Shown: positions 7,871 to 16,051, numbered from the stretch's first letter. The stretch is DNA of 64,000 nucleotides from Bacteroidales bacterium (GCA_015654525.1 JAATGT010000183.1:25705-89704), one strand, 5' to 3'. Notes: generated from the letters alone by a model not told the origin. Numbers and translations are program-made.

Positions 7871-9320
7871 ATTTGTTTCTCCTTGCCTTCAATTCCACCG
7901 TCCGTATCTTATCCTTGTATAAGTTGTGTCCGTTCATTTTCACCACATCCAGTGATGCATCGGAGTTTTCGTCCCAGCGTCGGCAAAGGTAAAGCGAAGT
8001 ATAAATACGCCCAATCTGATATTCGCGACTAATGCGCAGACCGAGTGCATAATCTTCGCCATAGCTCGTGTTTGGTACTTTTATGTCGCGTAGTACGGGA
8101 GTATAAAAGGCGCGTGGTGCACCCAGTCCATTAATGCGCAATGCATTGTTTCTTCCGTTTTCGGGTGTCCATTCTTTGTGGTCAATCAGTCCGGGAGCAA
8201 TGGTCTCCATGGCAAAGTTGGTCATGGTGTACGACCCGATAACCATGGCGCAGTTTTGCTCGTAAAAAGCATCGACTATGGTTTGCAGGGTGTTTTCATC
8301 CTGATATACATCGTCACTGTCCAACTGTACGGCAAATTTTCCACAAAGAGCCGAATGTACTCCTTCGTTCCAGCAACCACCGATGCCCAGATCGTTGCGG
8401 TTCGGAATCAGGTGAACGACGCGACTGTCCAGCTTGGCATATTTCTCAATCAATTCTGATGTCCCGTCGGTAGAAAAGTTATCAATAATAATCAGGTTGA
8501 AGTCAAAGGCGGTTTTCTGCATCAATACCGACTTGATGGCATCTTCCACCGTTTTTACCCGATTGCGAATAGGAATAATCACCGAGGCCGCTACCGGAAA
8601 ATTGCTTTCGTTGAATGCTATTGTTTTGAATTCCGGAGTCAGATAAGCTCCAATCTTCTTTAGATGGTCGGTGCAGGCGGCTTCCATTTCCAGTTGTACG
8701 GAACGATTCTTCGGATCTACATAATCAAACTGTTTCTCCCCGCTTTTACGTGTATCATATTCTACTTCCGAATACAGGTATTCGTTGATGTGAACCAATT
8801 CGGCCTGTTGCGACACTTTTAGGCGGAGGTTATACAAACATGCAAATTGATAGTTCACAGAGGTTTCAGCTACGGCTTTTTTCAACGATTCGGAACGGAA
8901 GAAAAGTACCGATCCGAAATTAAAATCGTCGCGCAAACTACCTTCCTGATAATCGATAACGGGACAAGCGGAGCGAACACCGTCTTTAATCTCATAATAA
9001 TCCGAATAAACCAGTCCGGCCTGCGTGTCGCGGGCAATATGACAAAACCGTTCGATGGCAAACTGACCCAGCTCAAGGGTAGTATCTTTTGTGTAAATAA
9101 ACGAATAATCGGTGTCGGCTTTTTCTGCAATTTTCCGGATGGTTTCCGAGCTTTGCATTGAGTCGATTTCCAAGGTTTGGCACCCATCTAGTTGGATGTT
9201 GTTTCCACTTTTTACAAGCAGATAAATAGTCTGAACGAGCGAAGATTGTTTGATTTGTTCAACGGTCTTAAGAGTCTCGGCGGCGTTATTGCAGGTTAGA
9301 AAGCAATTGATTTGTTTCAT
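7869..9320 (-). CDS. Family 2 glycosyltransferase
   Basis: From the ATG at 9318-9320 the protein has 483 residues; an in-frame TTG ten codons upstream overlaps the likely -7 box and is less likely. Residues about 243-440 form a GT-A fold: SVIIPIRNRVKTVEDAIKSVL, LIIIDNFSTDGTSELI, and the metal-binding acidic motif QLDSDD at about 332-337. The first 240 residues look like a second, degenerate GT2-like domain (VYSDYYE). There is no membrane span, so it acts in the cytoplasm. The donor and acceptor are unknown. It lies 158 bp upstream of the DUF4922 gene, on the same strand, and diverges from murK, which suggests a role in cell-wall or storage sugar metabolism. Confidence 0.8.
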   Translation of the reverse strand: MKQINCFLTCNNAAETLKTVEQIKQSSLVQTIYLLVKSGNNIQLDGCQTLEIDSMQSSETIRKIAEKADTDYSFIYTKDTTLELGQFAIERFCHIARDTQAGLVYSDYYEIKDGVRSACPVIDYQEGSLRDDFNFGSVLFFRSESLKKAVAETSVNYQFACLYNLRLKVSQQAELVHINEYLYSEVEYDTRKSGEKQFDYVDPKNRSVQLEMEAACTDHLKKIGAYLTPEFKTIAFNESNFPVAASVIIPIRNRVKTVEDAIKSVLMQKTAFDFNLIIIDNFSTDGTSELIEKYAKLDSRVVHLIPNRNDLGIGGCWNEGVHSALCGKFAVQLDSDDVYQDENTLQTIVDAFYEQNCAMVIGSYTMTNFAMETIAPGLIDHKEWTPENGRNNALRINGLGAPRAFYTPVLRDIKVPNTSYGEDYALGLRISREYQIGRIYTSLYLCRRWDENSDASLDVVKMNGHNLYKDKIRTVELKARRNK

Positions 9321-9347
9321 GTTTGTTGAGTAGTTGTTTTCAGTTGT

Positions 9348-9356
9348 CAAAAATAC
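9348..9356 (-). promoter_or_regulatory. Candidate -7 box of the glycosyltransferase gene
   Basis: TATTTTTG on the reverse strand lies about 28 bases before the ATG at 9320 and fits TAnnTTTG. Its position supports the ATG rather than the upstream TTG as the translation start. Confidence 0.5.
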
Positions 9357-9412
9357 GACTAAATTTTAAATTTCCATTGAAAAAGGAATCCTGTTCTTAT
9401 GAAAATATATTC

Positions 9413-9420
9413 TATCTTTG
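9413..9420 (+). promoter_or_regulatory. -7 box of the murK-murQ unit
   Basis: TATCTTTG on the forward strand, 28 bp before the ATG at 9448, fits the Bacteroidota -7 consensus; a TTG at 9377-9379 may contribute to the upstream element, although the spacing is long. Confidence 0.55.
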
Positions 9421-9447
9421 TATTGTTATAAGTAAAATATTAATGGA

Positions 9448-10329
9448 ATGATAGATAACAAACTAACTTCAAAGTCCCCTTTAGGGGATTCAGGGGTCAT
9501 TTTAATAGCCGATAGTGGTTCTACCAAAACACACTGGTGTGTGGTGTCGGGCGGAATAATAAAAAGTGAGATTTCTACAGATGGCATTAATCCGTTTTAT
9601 CAAACTGACATGGAAATCATTGCTTTGCTCGAATCTCAACTCGTTCCGAACTTAGCAAACGAAGAAATAGAACAAATTTATTTTTATGGTGCAGGCTGTT
9701 CGTTTCCTGATAAAAAGATATTGGTAAGTAGGGCATTGGTTCGTTTTTTCGGAAATGCAATCATTGATATTCAAAGTGATTTGCTGGGCGCCGCCCGGTC
9801 GCTATTCCAACACGAAAAAGGCATTGCATGCATACTTGGTACCGGTTCCAATTCCTGTTTCTACGACGGAGTTGAAATTACACAAAATGTATCGCCGTTG
9901 GGTTTTATTTTGGGTGATGAAGGCAGCGGGGCTGTACTTGGAAAACTCTTTATAGCCGATTGCCTGAAAAATCAAATGCCCGAATGGATTGCCGAAAAAT
10001 TGTTGGACGAATATGAACTGACACCTGCCATTATCATGGACAACATATACAAAAAGCCTTTCCCCAATCGCTTTTTGGCCAAATTCACTCCATTTATCCT
10101 CGAACATATTGAAGAACCCGCTATTTTTAATCTGGTATACGATAGTTTTGATGCTTTCTTTATTCGCAATGTGATGCAATATCCGTTGGAAAACGTGCAA
10201 GTTGGATTTATTGGTTCTATAGCTCATTATTTCCGCCATACCCTCGAAATTGTAGCATCTGAACGGGGTATTATGCTATCGGAAATTGTACAAGAGCCAA
10301 TGGAAGGGCTGGTGAGGTTTCATACATAA
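9448..10329 (+). CDS. murK: BadF/BadG-type amino-sugar kinase, MurK-like
   Basis: The 293-residue protein has the ASKHA-kinase phosphate-1 loop ILIADSGSTKTHWCVV (residues 18-33), a second phosphate/adenosine region CILGTGSNSCFYDG and the GSG motif GDEGSGAVLGK. This is the BadF/BadG/BcrA/BcrD family. In Tannerella the family member next to murQ is the MurNAc kinase MurK, which makes MurNAc-6-phosphate for MurQ; the adjacency here gives the same reading, although GlcNAc could also be used. The protein normally begins at ILIADSGSTKT. The first 17 residues (with TSKSPLGDSGV) are encoded by an inserted CCCCTTTAGGGG-type repeat and are an extra N-terminal tail. Confidence 0.8.
   Translation: MIDNKLTSKSPLGDSGVILIADSGSTKTHWCVVSGGIIKSEISTDGINPFYQTDMEIIALLESQLVPNLANEEIEQIYFYGAGCSFPDKKILVSRALVRFFGNAIIDIQSDLLGAARSLFQHEKGIACILGTGSNSCFYDGVEITQNVSPLGFILGDEGSGAVLGKLFIADCLKNQMPEWIAEKLLDEYELTPAIIMDNIYKKPFPNRFLAKFTPFILEHIEEPAIFNLVYDSFDAFFIRNVMQYPLENVQVGFIGSIAHYFRHTLEIVASERGIMLSEIVQEPMEGLVRFHT
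9471..9500. repeat. Dispersed repeat inside the 5' end of murK
   Basis: CCCCTTTAGGGG followed by ATTCAGGGGTC matches the copies at 7843-7870, 10331-10385 and 10451-10487. It is read in frame as SPLGDSGV ahead of the conserved kinase start. Confidence 0.8.
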
Positions 10330-10330
10330 A

Positions 10331-10385
10331 TAACCCCTAACCCCTAAAGGGGAATAAAGAAAGACCCCCGACCCCTAAAAGGGAG
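10331..10385. repeat. Dispersed repeat pair between murK and murQ
   Basis: Two related units (ACCCCTAACCCCTAAAGGGG and ACCCCCGACCCCTAAAAGGG) fill the 60-bp gap between murK and murQ. They supply the purine-rich GGGAG upstream of the murQ start. Confidence 0.8.
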
Positions 10386-10391
10386 AAAAAA

Positions 10392-11282
10392 ATGTTACTG
10401 TCGATTATTATGAGTCAACAAGAAAATACAGAAAATAAAATAGAAGACGAAACTAACCTAGTTCCCCTTCTGGGGCTAGGGGTGATTACCGAACAACCGT
10501 CTCTTCATACCGATCTCGATAAGAAATCGGTTGGAGAGTTGCTCAAAGAAATGAACAAGGAAGATCAAAAGGTGGCATTGGCAGTTCAAAAAGCAATTCC
10601 GCAAATTGAAATTCTGGTAGAGAAAATCGTGGAGCGAATGAAACGTAGTGGCCGTATTTTTTATATTGGTGCCGGAACCAGCGGTCGTTTAGGCGTGTTG
10701 GACGCTTCGGAAATTCCACCCACCTTTGGTATGACAGCAGGTTTGGTTATTGGCCTAATTGCCGGTGGTGACAAAGCACTTCGGAATCCGGTAGAAAATG
10801 CTGAAGATGACGCTGAGAAAGCCTGGAAAGAGTTACAGGAATATCAGGTGAATCAAAATGACACGGTAATTGGTTTGGCTGCTTCGGGAACGACGCCCTA
10901 CGTAATCGGTGCATTGAAAAACGCACGTGTTCATGGTATCCTGACTGCTTCTGTTGCGTGTAATCCAGATTCGCCCATGGCACAGGAAGCCGACATCCGT
11001 ATTGAAGTGATTGTAGGACCTGAATTTGTTACCGGAAGTACACGCCTGAAATCCGGCACAGCCGAAAAGCTGGTTCTGAATATGATCTCAACCGCTACAA
11101 TGATAAAACTAGGGCGTGTAAAAGGCAATAAAATGGTGAATATGCAACTCAGCAATGCCAAGTTGGTAGACAGAGGAGCACGGATGATTATGGAAGAGCT
11201 ACAAATAGAATATGAACAGGCTAAGAATTTATTGTTACTTCATGGTTCGGTGAAAAAAGCTTTGGAGAGTTATTCCCGATAA
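10392..11282 (+). CDS. murQ: N-acetylmuramic acid 6-phosphate etherase
   Basis: MurQ cleaves the D-lactyl ether of MurNAc-6-phosphate, giving GlcNAc-6-phosphate and lactate for recycling. The 296-residue protein has the SIS-domain signature YIGAGTSGRLGVLDASEIPP (residues 91-110), with E107 matching the catalytic Glu of the family, GLAASGTTPYVIGAL, and VTGSTRLKSGTAEKLVLNM. Conserved MurQ sequence begins at ITEQPSLHTDLDKKSV (residue 32). The 31 residues before it include NLVPLLGLGV, encoded by another CCCC/GGGG repeat. Translation may start at M1 (10392) or M7 (10410). It lies 62 bp after murK and is surely cotranscribed. A C-terminal helical region completes the usual length. Confidence 0.95.
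   Translation: MLLSIIMSQQENTENKIEDETNLVPLLGLGVITEQPSLHTDLDKKSVGELLKEMNKEDQKVALAVQKAIPQIEILVEKIVERMKRSGRIFYIGAGTSGRLGVLDASEIPPTFGMTAGLVIGLIAGGDKALRNPVENAEDDAEKAWKELQEYQVNQNDTVIGLAASGTTPYVIGALKNARVHGILTASVACNPDSPMAQEADIRIEVIVGPEFVTGSTRLKSGTAEKLVLNMISTATMIKLGRVKGNKMVNMQLSNAKLVDRGARMIMEELQIEYEQAKNLLLLHGSVKKALESYSR
10451..10487. repeat. Dispersed repeat inside the 5' end of murQ
   Basis: TTCCCCTTCTGGGGCTAGGG matches the CCCCTTTAGGGG family with three changes. It is translated as part of NLVPLLGLGV immediately before the conserved MurQ start, mirroring the insertion in murK. Confidence 0.75.
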
Positions 11283-11291
11283 TATTTTCCA

Positions 11292-11489
11292 TTAATCCTT
11301 ATAAGGACTAATTGCATCGAATTTACAAGCTTGTACGCACTTCAGGCAACCGATACACTTAGCTGCATCGTACATGCGTACTTGTTCAGATATCAGTGTG
11401 TTCGCAATAAAAAGAAGCGATTGATCAATGACTTTGTTTGGACAGGCATCAATACACTCTCTACACGCCGTGCAGGCATAAACGTTCAA
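11292..11489 (-). CDS. Two-cluster 4Fe-4S ferredoxin-like protein
   Basis: The reading frame has two CxxCxxCxxxC motifs, CTACRECIDAC and CIGCLKCVQAC, each followed by the Pro/Lys typical of bacterial-type ferredoxins, so it should hold two [4Fe-4S] clusters and carry electrons in the cytoplasm. The first possible non-ATG start is a TTG at 11487-11489, five residues before the first Cys. The frame stays open upstream to about 11540 (NNDNTRTAFVQLNVYAC) without an ATG, so the real start is probably upstream at a rare codon, or a base has been lost. No partner oxidoreductase is adjacent. Confidence 0.7.
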   Translation of the reverse strand: MNVYACTACRECIDACPNKVIDQSLLFIANTLISEQVRMYDAAKCIGCLKCVQACKFDAISPYKD

Positions 11490-11596
11490 TTGAACGAATG
11501 CTGTACGGGTATTGTCATTATTAATTAATGTTGATTTCAGCTTTTATCGAATGTAAGAAATGATACATTCATATAGTTATTTTACGGGTTCAAATC

Positions 11597-12706
11597 TTAG
11601 TTCTTTTTCTTATAACTCAATACTGCCCATGTATTGAAAAAAACAGCAAATCCTATCAATGCCAACAATTGATTCAATAGTTGGAGTGGATTGCTTCCTT
11701 TTAAATAAATGGATCGCATCACGATCATAAAATGTTTCAGCGGATTAAAAGCTGCTATCCATTTAGCCCATTCGGGCATACTGTCAATAGGCGTGTACAA
11801 TCCACTCAACATGATGAATAACATCATAAAGAAGAATATCATAAACATGGCTTGTTGCAAGGTCGCAGCATAATTTGAGACAACTAATCCCAAACCGGAA
11901 ATAGCCAGGACATAGATGGCAGTAAATAAGTAGATGGATGCAAAATATCCGACAGGTATCAATCCGTAAACGGCCCAGGCAACCAGAAAGCCAATGGTGA
12001 TAGCAATAAAACCAATAATCCAGAATGGAATCAACTTAGCCAGAATAAACATGGTTTTGGAAACCGGGCTTACATTAATCTGTTCCATAGTTCCTTTTTC
12101 TTTTTCAGTAACAATGGATACAGCTGGTAAAAAGCCACACAGCAAGGTCAGAATCATAACCATCAGTGCCGGAACCATAAAAACCCGGTAGTTTAAATGA
12201 GGGTTGAAACGATATTGTGTGTCAAGTTGAATGTTCGGAGTGTTATTGGTTGCTGCAGGCGACAGATCTTCAATGATCTGCCCGTTAAAGTCAGTCACAA
12301 TACTTGATAGGTAAGTCATTCCAATACTACCTTTCGTTCCATTCACTGCATTGGCCGAAATCATTACTTTTCCTCCCTGACGGTTTACCAGATCTTTTTC
12401 AAAGTGTGGCGGAATCTCAAGAATGATATCCGATTCATTTTTCTCGATGCTTTGTAATGCTTTCTTGTAATTTGGCGAAACATTCGTCAGCTTAAAATAA
12501 TTCGATGAAATAATTTTCTGAGTAAGCAGTTGTGAGTAGCTACTATGGTCGTTATCAATCACACTCAAATTCAGATTTTTTATTTCGTAACTGGCTGCCC
12601 ATGGAAAAATGAGTAACACATTGAGTGGAAACATGAAAATCATTTTCGGAAGAAAACCATTCCGAAGTATTTGTTTAAATTCTTTTTTAAGAAGATATTT
12701 TATCAT
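11597..12706 (-). CDS. ABC-2 type efflux permease (YbhS/YbhR-like), second
   Basis: The 369-residue protein has one N-terminal membrane span (MIFMFPLNVLLIFPWAA), a large periplasmic domain (about residues 45-170) and five C-terminal spans containing the ABC-2 loop EKEKGTMEQINVSPVSK. This is the DrrB/YhhJ/YbhS-R family fold. It is the last gene of a reverse-strand efflux operon that also has two ATPases, an HlyD adaptor, a TolC channel and a TetR repressor. It should pair with the permease at 12751-13857 as a heterodimer exporting a hydrophobic or cationic compound through TolC. Confidence 0.9.
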   Translation of the reverse strand: MIKYLLKKEFKQILRNGFLPKMIFMFPLNVLLIFPWAASYEIKNLNLSVIDNDHSSYSQLLTQKIISSNYFKLTNVSPNYKKALQSIEKNESDIILEIPPHFEKDLVNRQGGKVMISANAVNGTKGSIGMTYLSSIVTDFNGQIIEDLSPAATNNTPNIQLDTQYRFNPHLNYRVFMVPALMVMILTLLCGFLPAVSIVTEKEKGTMEQINVSPVSKTMFILAKLIPFWIIGFIAITIGFLVAWAVYGLIPVGYFASIYLFTAIYVLAISGLGLVVSNYAATLQQAMFMIFFFMMLFIMLSGLYTPIDSMPEWAKWIAAFNPLKHFMIVMRSIYLKGSNPLQLLNQLLALIGFAVFFNTWAVLSYKKKN

Positions 12707-12750
12707 AATGTTGTCTATTTTTTTCTCGCCTCTTACTCCTTGCCTCTGTA

Positions 12751-13857
12751 TTATTCCAACCTGATCTTAAATTTTCGTAGACTTATTGTAACTAAAATCA
12801 ACCCCATCAAACAAAGAACTCCTATTTCTTTTAGAACAGAACTAATACCTAGTCCTTCAATCATAATGGCTTTTACCGCTGCAATATACCATCTTGCCGG
12901 AACAATACATGAGAGCCACTGAAGAGGTAGAGGCATATTTTCGATAGGAAAAATCATACCGGATAACAACATGACCGGAATCATGAGTCCCATTCCCGAA
13001 ACCAACATAGCGGCCTGTTGTGAGGTAGTTATGGTCGAAACAAGTAATCCAAATGATAATGCTACGAAAATATAAAGCAATGAAACCACCACTAAACTTA
13101 TAAAACTTCCGGCAATTGGTACTTTCAGAACAAAAACAGACAATACCATGATGGTGGCAAAATTCACACATGAAAGTACAAAGTAGGGGGTGATTTTAGA
13201 TAGAATGATGTAAATGGGTTTCATGGGCGAGACCAGTAAGATTTCCATGGTTCCCATTTCTTTTTCCCTAACAATGGCTATAGATGTCATCATAGCACAG
13301 ATCAGAATCAGAATCATCCCTAGTACACCCGGTACAAAGTTGAAAGCTCCTTCCATTTGCGGATTGTAAAGCATTTTTATTTCTGGAGTGATCTGATATG
13401 GATTCTTACTTTCGCCCATCAACTCCTGTTGATATGAAGTAATAATGTTACTTGCATAAGAGGTGAATGAAGTAGCAGCATTCGGATCAGTGGCGTCAGC
13501 AATAAGTTGTATGTGAGCTTTCCCGTTATGGCGAAGCTTCTCGCCAAAATGATCTTCAAAAACAACTACCAGTTTCGCTTTGCCATCGCGAAAGGTGGAC
13601 TGAATTTCGTTGGTATTATGAAGTCTTGCCGTAACATCAAAATAAGCACTGGCATTTATCTTGTCGATGATACGACTGCTGGCTTCGTCATTCGCAGGTG
13701 CCAATATTGCCACCTGCGTGTCTTTCACTTCTGTGGTAAGTGCAAAGCCAAACAAAATAATCTGAATGATCGGCATCAATAACAGAATCATCATAGTGGT
13801 TTTGTCACGCAGGATATGGTAAAATTCTTTTCGAATAAAAGATAATAGTTGTTTCAT
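12751..13857 (-). CDS. ABC-2 type efflux permease (YbhS/YbhR-like), first
   Basis: The 368-residue protein has the same plan as its downstream neighbour: N-terminal span (MMILLLMPIIQIILFGFAL), periplasmic domain, five C-terminal spans, and the loop REKEMGTMEILLVSPMKPIY. Its start lies 37 bp after the stop of the inserted four-helix-bundle gene in transcription order. The two permeases are paralogues that probably form the membrane core of one exporter. Confidence 0.9.
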   Translation of the reverse strand: MKQLLSFIRKEFYHILRDKTTMMILLLMPIIQIILFGFALTTEVKDTQVAILAPANDEASSRIIDKINASAYFDVTARLHNTNEIQSTFRDGKAKLVVVFEDHFGEKLRHNGKAHIQLIADATDPNAATSFTSYASNIITSYQQELMGESKNPYQITPEIKMLYNPQMEGAFNFVPGVLGMILILICAMMTSIAIVREKEMGTMEILLVSPMKPIYIILSKITPYFVLSCVNFATIMVLSVFVLKVPIAGSFISLVVVSLLYIFVALSFGLLVSTITTSQQAAMLVSGMGLMIPVMLLSGMIFPIENMPLPLQWLSCIVPARWYIAAVKAIMIEGLGISSVLKEIGVLCLMGLILVTISLRKFKIRLE

Positions 13858-13893
13858 GTACTTAGTTGACAGTTGATAGTTGAAAATTGACAG
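13858..13893. repeat. Downstream flank of four-helix-bundle cassette 1
   Basis: Tandem TTGACAGTTGATAGTTGAAAATTGACAG-like 10-bp units (short forms of AGTTGACAGT) lie here; the inverted form (ACTGTCAACT units) lies at 14275-14312 on the other side of the gene. The pair frames the gene at 13894-14256. Confidence 0.65.
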
Positions 13894-14256
13894 TTAATAC
13901 TTTTTGCTATTTTCTTTTGATGACTTGATTATGCTTACTAACATCTTGATTAATTCCTGACAATCCGATATTATAGATTGAAATGATTTTTCGTCAAAGA
14001 ATTCACTGTCATGCAAAAGCATCAACCAGTATTCAGTCTCATTTGCTTCTTTCAAAGCAATGCTCATCTTATGAATAAAATCAGCCTTTGATTCTGCGTG
14101 CTCAGCTTCTCTGATTAAAGCACCAACTGCGGTTCCGCTTCGTAGCATTTGTTTAGATAATACAAACTCTTTTTGCTCTGAGCTAAGAAATTTATATGCT
14201 TTAATTATGCGTAATGCAAATGTGTATGATTTAAATTTTACTGTTTTCTCTTCCAT
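13894..14256 (-). CDS. Four-helix-bundle protein (23S rRNA intervening-sequence family)
   Basis: The 120-residue protein matches the four-helix-bundle/IVP family: YTFALRIIKAYKFL, LSKQMLRSGTAVGALIREAEHAESKADFIHK region, ALKEANETEYWLMLLHDSEFF. Homologues are encoded in 23S rRNA intervening sequences and in many Bacteroidota intergenic cassettes; their biochemical role is unknown. It sits between the ATPase and permease genes of an efflux operon where nothing of this kind belongs, and is framed by inverted AGTTGACAGT-type repeats, so it looks inserted. A second, divergent copy with different flanking repeats lies at 53474-53839. Confidence 0.85.
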   Translation of the reverse strand: MEEKTVKFKSYTFALRIIKAYKFLSSEQKEFVLSKQMLRSGTAVGALIREAEHAESKADFIHKMSIALKEANETEYWLMLLHDSEFFDEKSFQSIISDCQELIKMLVSIIKSSKENSKKY

Positions 14257-14274
14257 ATAAATGTGTTATAAATC

Positions 14275-14312
14275 TTCACTATCAACTGTCAACTATACAC
14301 TGTCAACTGTCA
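14275..14312. repeat. Upstream flank of four-helix-bundle cassette 1
   Basis: ACTATCAACTGTCAACTATA and ACTGTCAACTGTCAATT units are the inverted complement of those at 13858-13893. They abut, and slightly enter, the 3' end of the ATPase gene, whose last codons are spelled by the repeat. Confidence 0.65.
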
Positions 14313-15067
14313 ATTCTTGTTGCTTTGCGTGCCAGTTGCTGAAATACTTCATCCATGCTATTGGCCTTAAATTGATTTTTGAGATTTCTTGGTGAATCTA
14401 GTGCTTCAATTTTTCCATCCACCATGATGGAAACCCGGTTGCAATATTCGGCTTCATCCATATAATGTGTAGTGACAAAAACAGTTATTCCACGTGAGGT
14501 AGCGTCGTAAATCAATTCCCAAAACTGACGGCGTGTGATCGGATCCACACCTCCGGTTGGTTCGTCCAAAAATACAACCTGCGGATTATGGAAAATCGAA
14601 ACCGAGAATGCCAGTTTTTGTTTGAAACCTAATGGTAACGAACCTACCAATTTATTCCGTTCGCTTTCAAAATCTAAGACCTGCATTAATTTATCGGTTT
14701 TCTCTTTGATCTCTTTGTCTTTCATTCCGTAGATACCACCAAAAAGTTCTATGTTTTCCAAAACCTTTAAGTCATCATAAAGAGAAAACTTCTGGCTCAT
14801 ATAACCTATATTTTTCTTTACCAGCTCCGTTTGCGTACCAATGTCGTATCCGGCAACAATACCTTTTCCTCCGGTGGGGATGCTGAGTCCGCTCAACATA
14901 CGCATAGCCGTAGTTTTTCCCGCACCGTTGGCACCAAGGAATCCGAAGATTTCACCCCGTTCCACTTCGAATGAAATATGATCGACTGCTGTAAAGTGCC
15001 CAAATTTCTTAGTCAGATTTTCGGCAATGATTACCTTGTTAGAATTATGTTCGATTATATCGTTCAT
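14303..15067 (-). CDS. ABC transporter ATPase subunit, second NBD
   Basis: The 254-residue protein has Walker A GANGAGKTT, Q-loop YMSQKFSLYDDL, Walker B VVFLDEPTGGVD and a switch His (TTHYMDEAE). The signature motif reads LPLGFKQ instead of LSGGQ, a variant also seen in the C-terminal half of YbhF-type ATPases. In E. coli the two nucleotide-binding domains are fused in YbhF; here they are separate genes. It powers the exporter formed by the two ABC-2 permeases. Its last codons lie in the flank of the inserted four-helix cassette, so the C terminus may have been altered. Confidence 0.9.
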   Translation of the reverse strand: MNDIIEHNSNKVIIAENLTKKFGHFTAVDHISFEVERGEIFGFLGANGAGKTTAMRMLSGLSIPTGGKGIVAGYDIGTQTELVKKNIGYMSQKFSLYDDLKVLENIELFGGIYGMKDKEIKEKTDKLMQVLDFESERNKLVGSLPLGFKQKLAFSVSIFHNPQVVFLDEPTGGVDPITRRQFWELIYDATSRGITVFVTTHYMDEAEYCNRVSIMVDGKIEALDSPRNLKNQFKANSMDEVFQQLARKATRIDS

Positions 15068-15094
15068 CTTTATTATCTCCTTTATTTTCGCACT

Positions 15095-16027
15095 TTATTT
15101 CAGACTTAGTTGCATAAAACAATCTTCAATAGTCGGCTCTATTTCCCGGATCTCAATATTTGTGTGTCCTTTCTGTTGCAGGTAACTATTTAAACTATCA
15201 ACAGTCAATTGAGCATTGTCGACTGAAACATGATGTTTGTCTCCAAAGGCAAAGCAGTTTTTAGATAATTCATTCGCACGCAAATCTGTTAGCAGTTTGT
15301 ACATGTTGTCACTTTTTACCGCCCATAGTTTGGTTTCATATTGTTTCACTATGTTTGCAGGACTGTCTATTTTGAGAAACTGTCCGTTTTGAATTAAAGC
15401 AATCCGGTCGCACAAACCGGCTTCGTCCATATAGGGAGTAGAAACCAAAATGGTGATGCCTTGCTTTTTTAGATTTTTAAGCATTCCCCAAAATTCCTTA
15501 CGTGAAACAGGATCTACACCGGTAGTCGGTTCATCTAGGAACAGAACACTTGGTTTATGTATCAGAGCACAGCTTAAAGCCAGTTTTTGTTTCATCCCAC
15601 CCGACAGTTTTCCGGCACGACGGTTCTTGAATGGTTCAATCTGTTGGTAAATATCCTTGACCAGTTCATAATTTTCTTCAATCGTTGTATTGAAAACAGT
15701 GGCGAAGAACTTTAAATTTTCTTCAACAGTCAAATCCTGATAAAGCGAAAACCGTCCGGGCATATAACCAACCCGCTTCCGAATCTCCTTGTAATCTTTT
15801 ACCACATCAAAACCGTCAATTGCAGATATTCCGCTATCGGCTAAAATCAATGTCGCCAGTATTCTGAAAAGAGTGGTTTTGCCAGCCCCGTCAGGACCAA
15901 TGATGCCGAATATTTCACCGTCGGTGACATCAAAAGTGACATCCTTTAATGCTTCTGTCTCTCCGTAACTTTTACTTACCGATACACAGTGAATGGCCGA
16001 TGGTAAAACTTTATTTCCTTTATCCAT
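15095..16027 (-). CDS. ABC transporter ATPase subunit, first NBD
   Basis: The 310-residue protein has Walker A GPDGAGKTT, the canonical signature KLSGGMKQKLALSCALIHKP, Walker B VLFLDEPTTGVD, and STPYMDEAGLCDR in place of the usual switch-His loop (the His is absent, with Pro-Tyr instead). Together with the LPLG signature in the partner, this suggests an asymmetric pair with one degenerate catalytic site. A C-terminal extension (about 220-310) carries a small regulatory-type domain. It lies 27 bp upstream of the second ATPase gene. Confidence 0.9.
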   Translation of the reverse strand: MDKGNKVLPSAIHCVSVSKSYGETEALKDVTFDVTDGEIFGIIGPDGAGKTTLFRILATLILADSGISAIDGFDVVKDYKEIRKRVGYMPGRFSLYQDLTVEENLKFFATVFNTTIEENYELVKDIYQQIEPFKNRRAGKLSGGMKQKLALSCALIHKPSVLFLDEPTTGVDPVSRKEFWGMLKNLKKQGITILVSTPYMDEAGLCDRIALIQNGQFLKIDSPANIVKQYETKLWAVKSDNMYKLLTDLRANELSKNCFAFGDKHHVSVDNAQLTVDSLNSYLQQKGHTNIEIREIEPTIEDCFMQLSLK

Positions 16028-16051
16028 GAAACTTTATCTTATTAGGAATAA

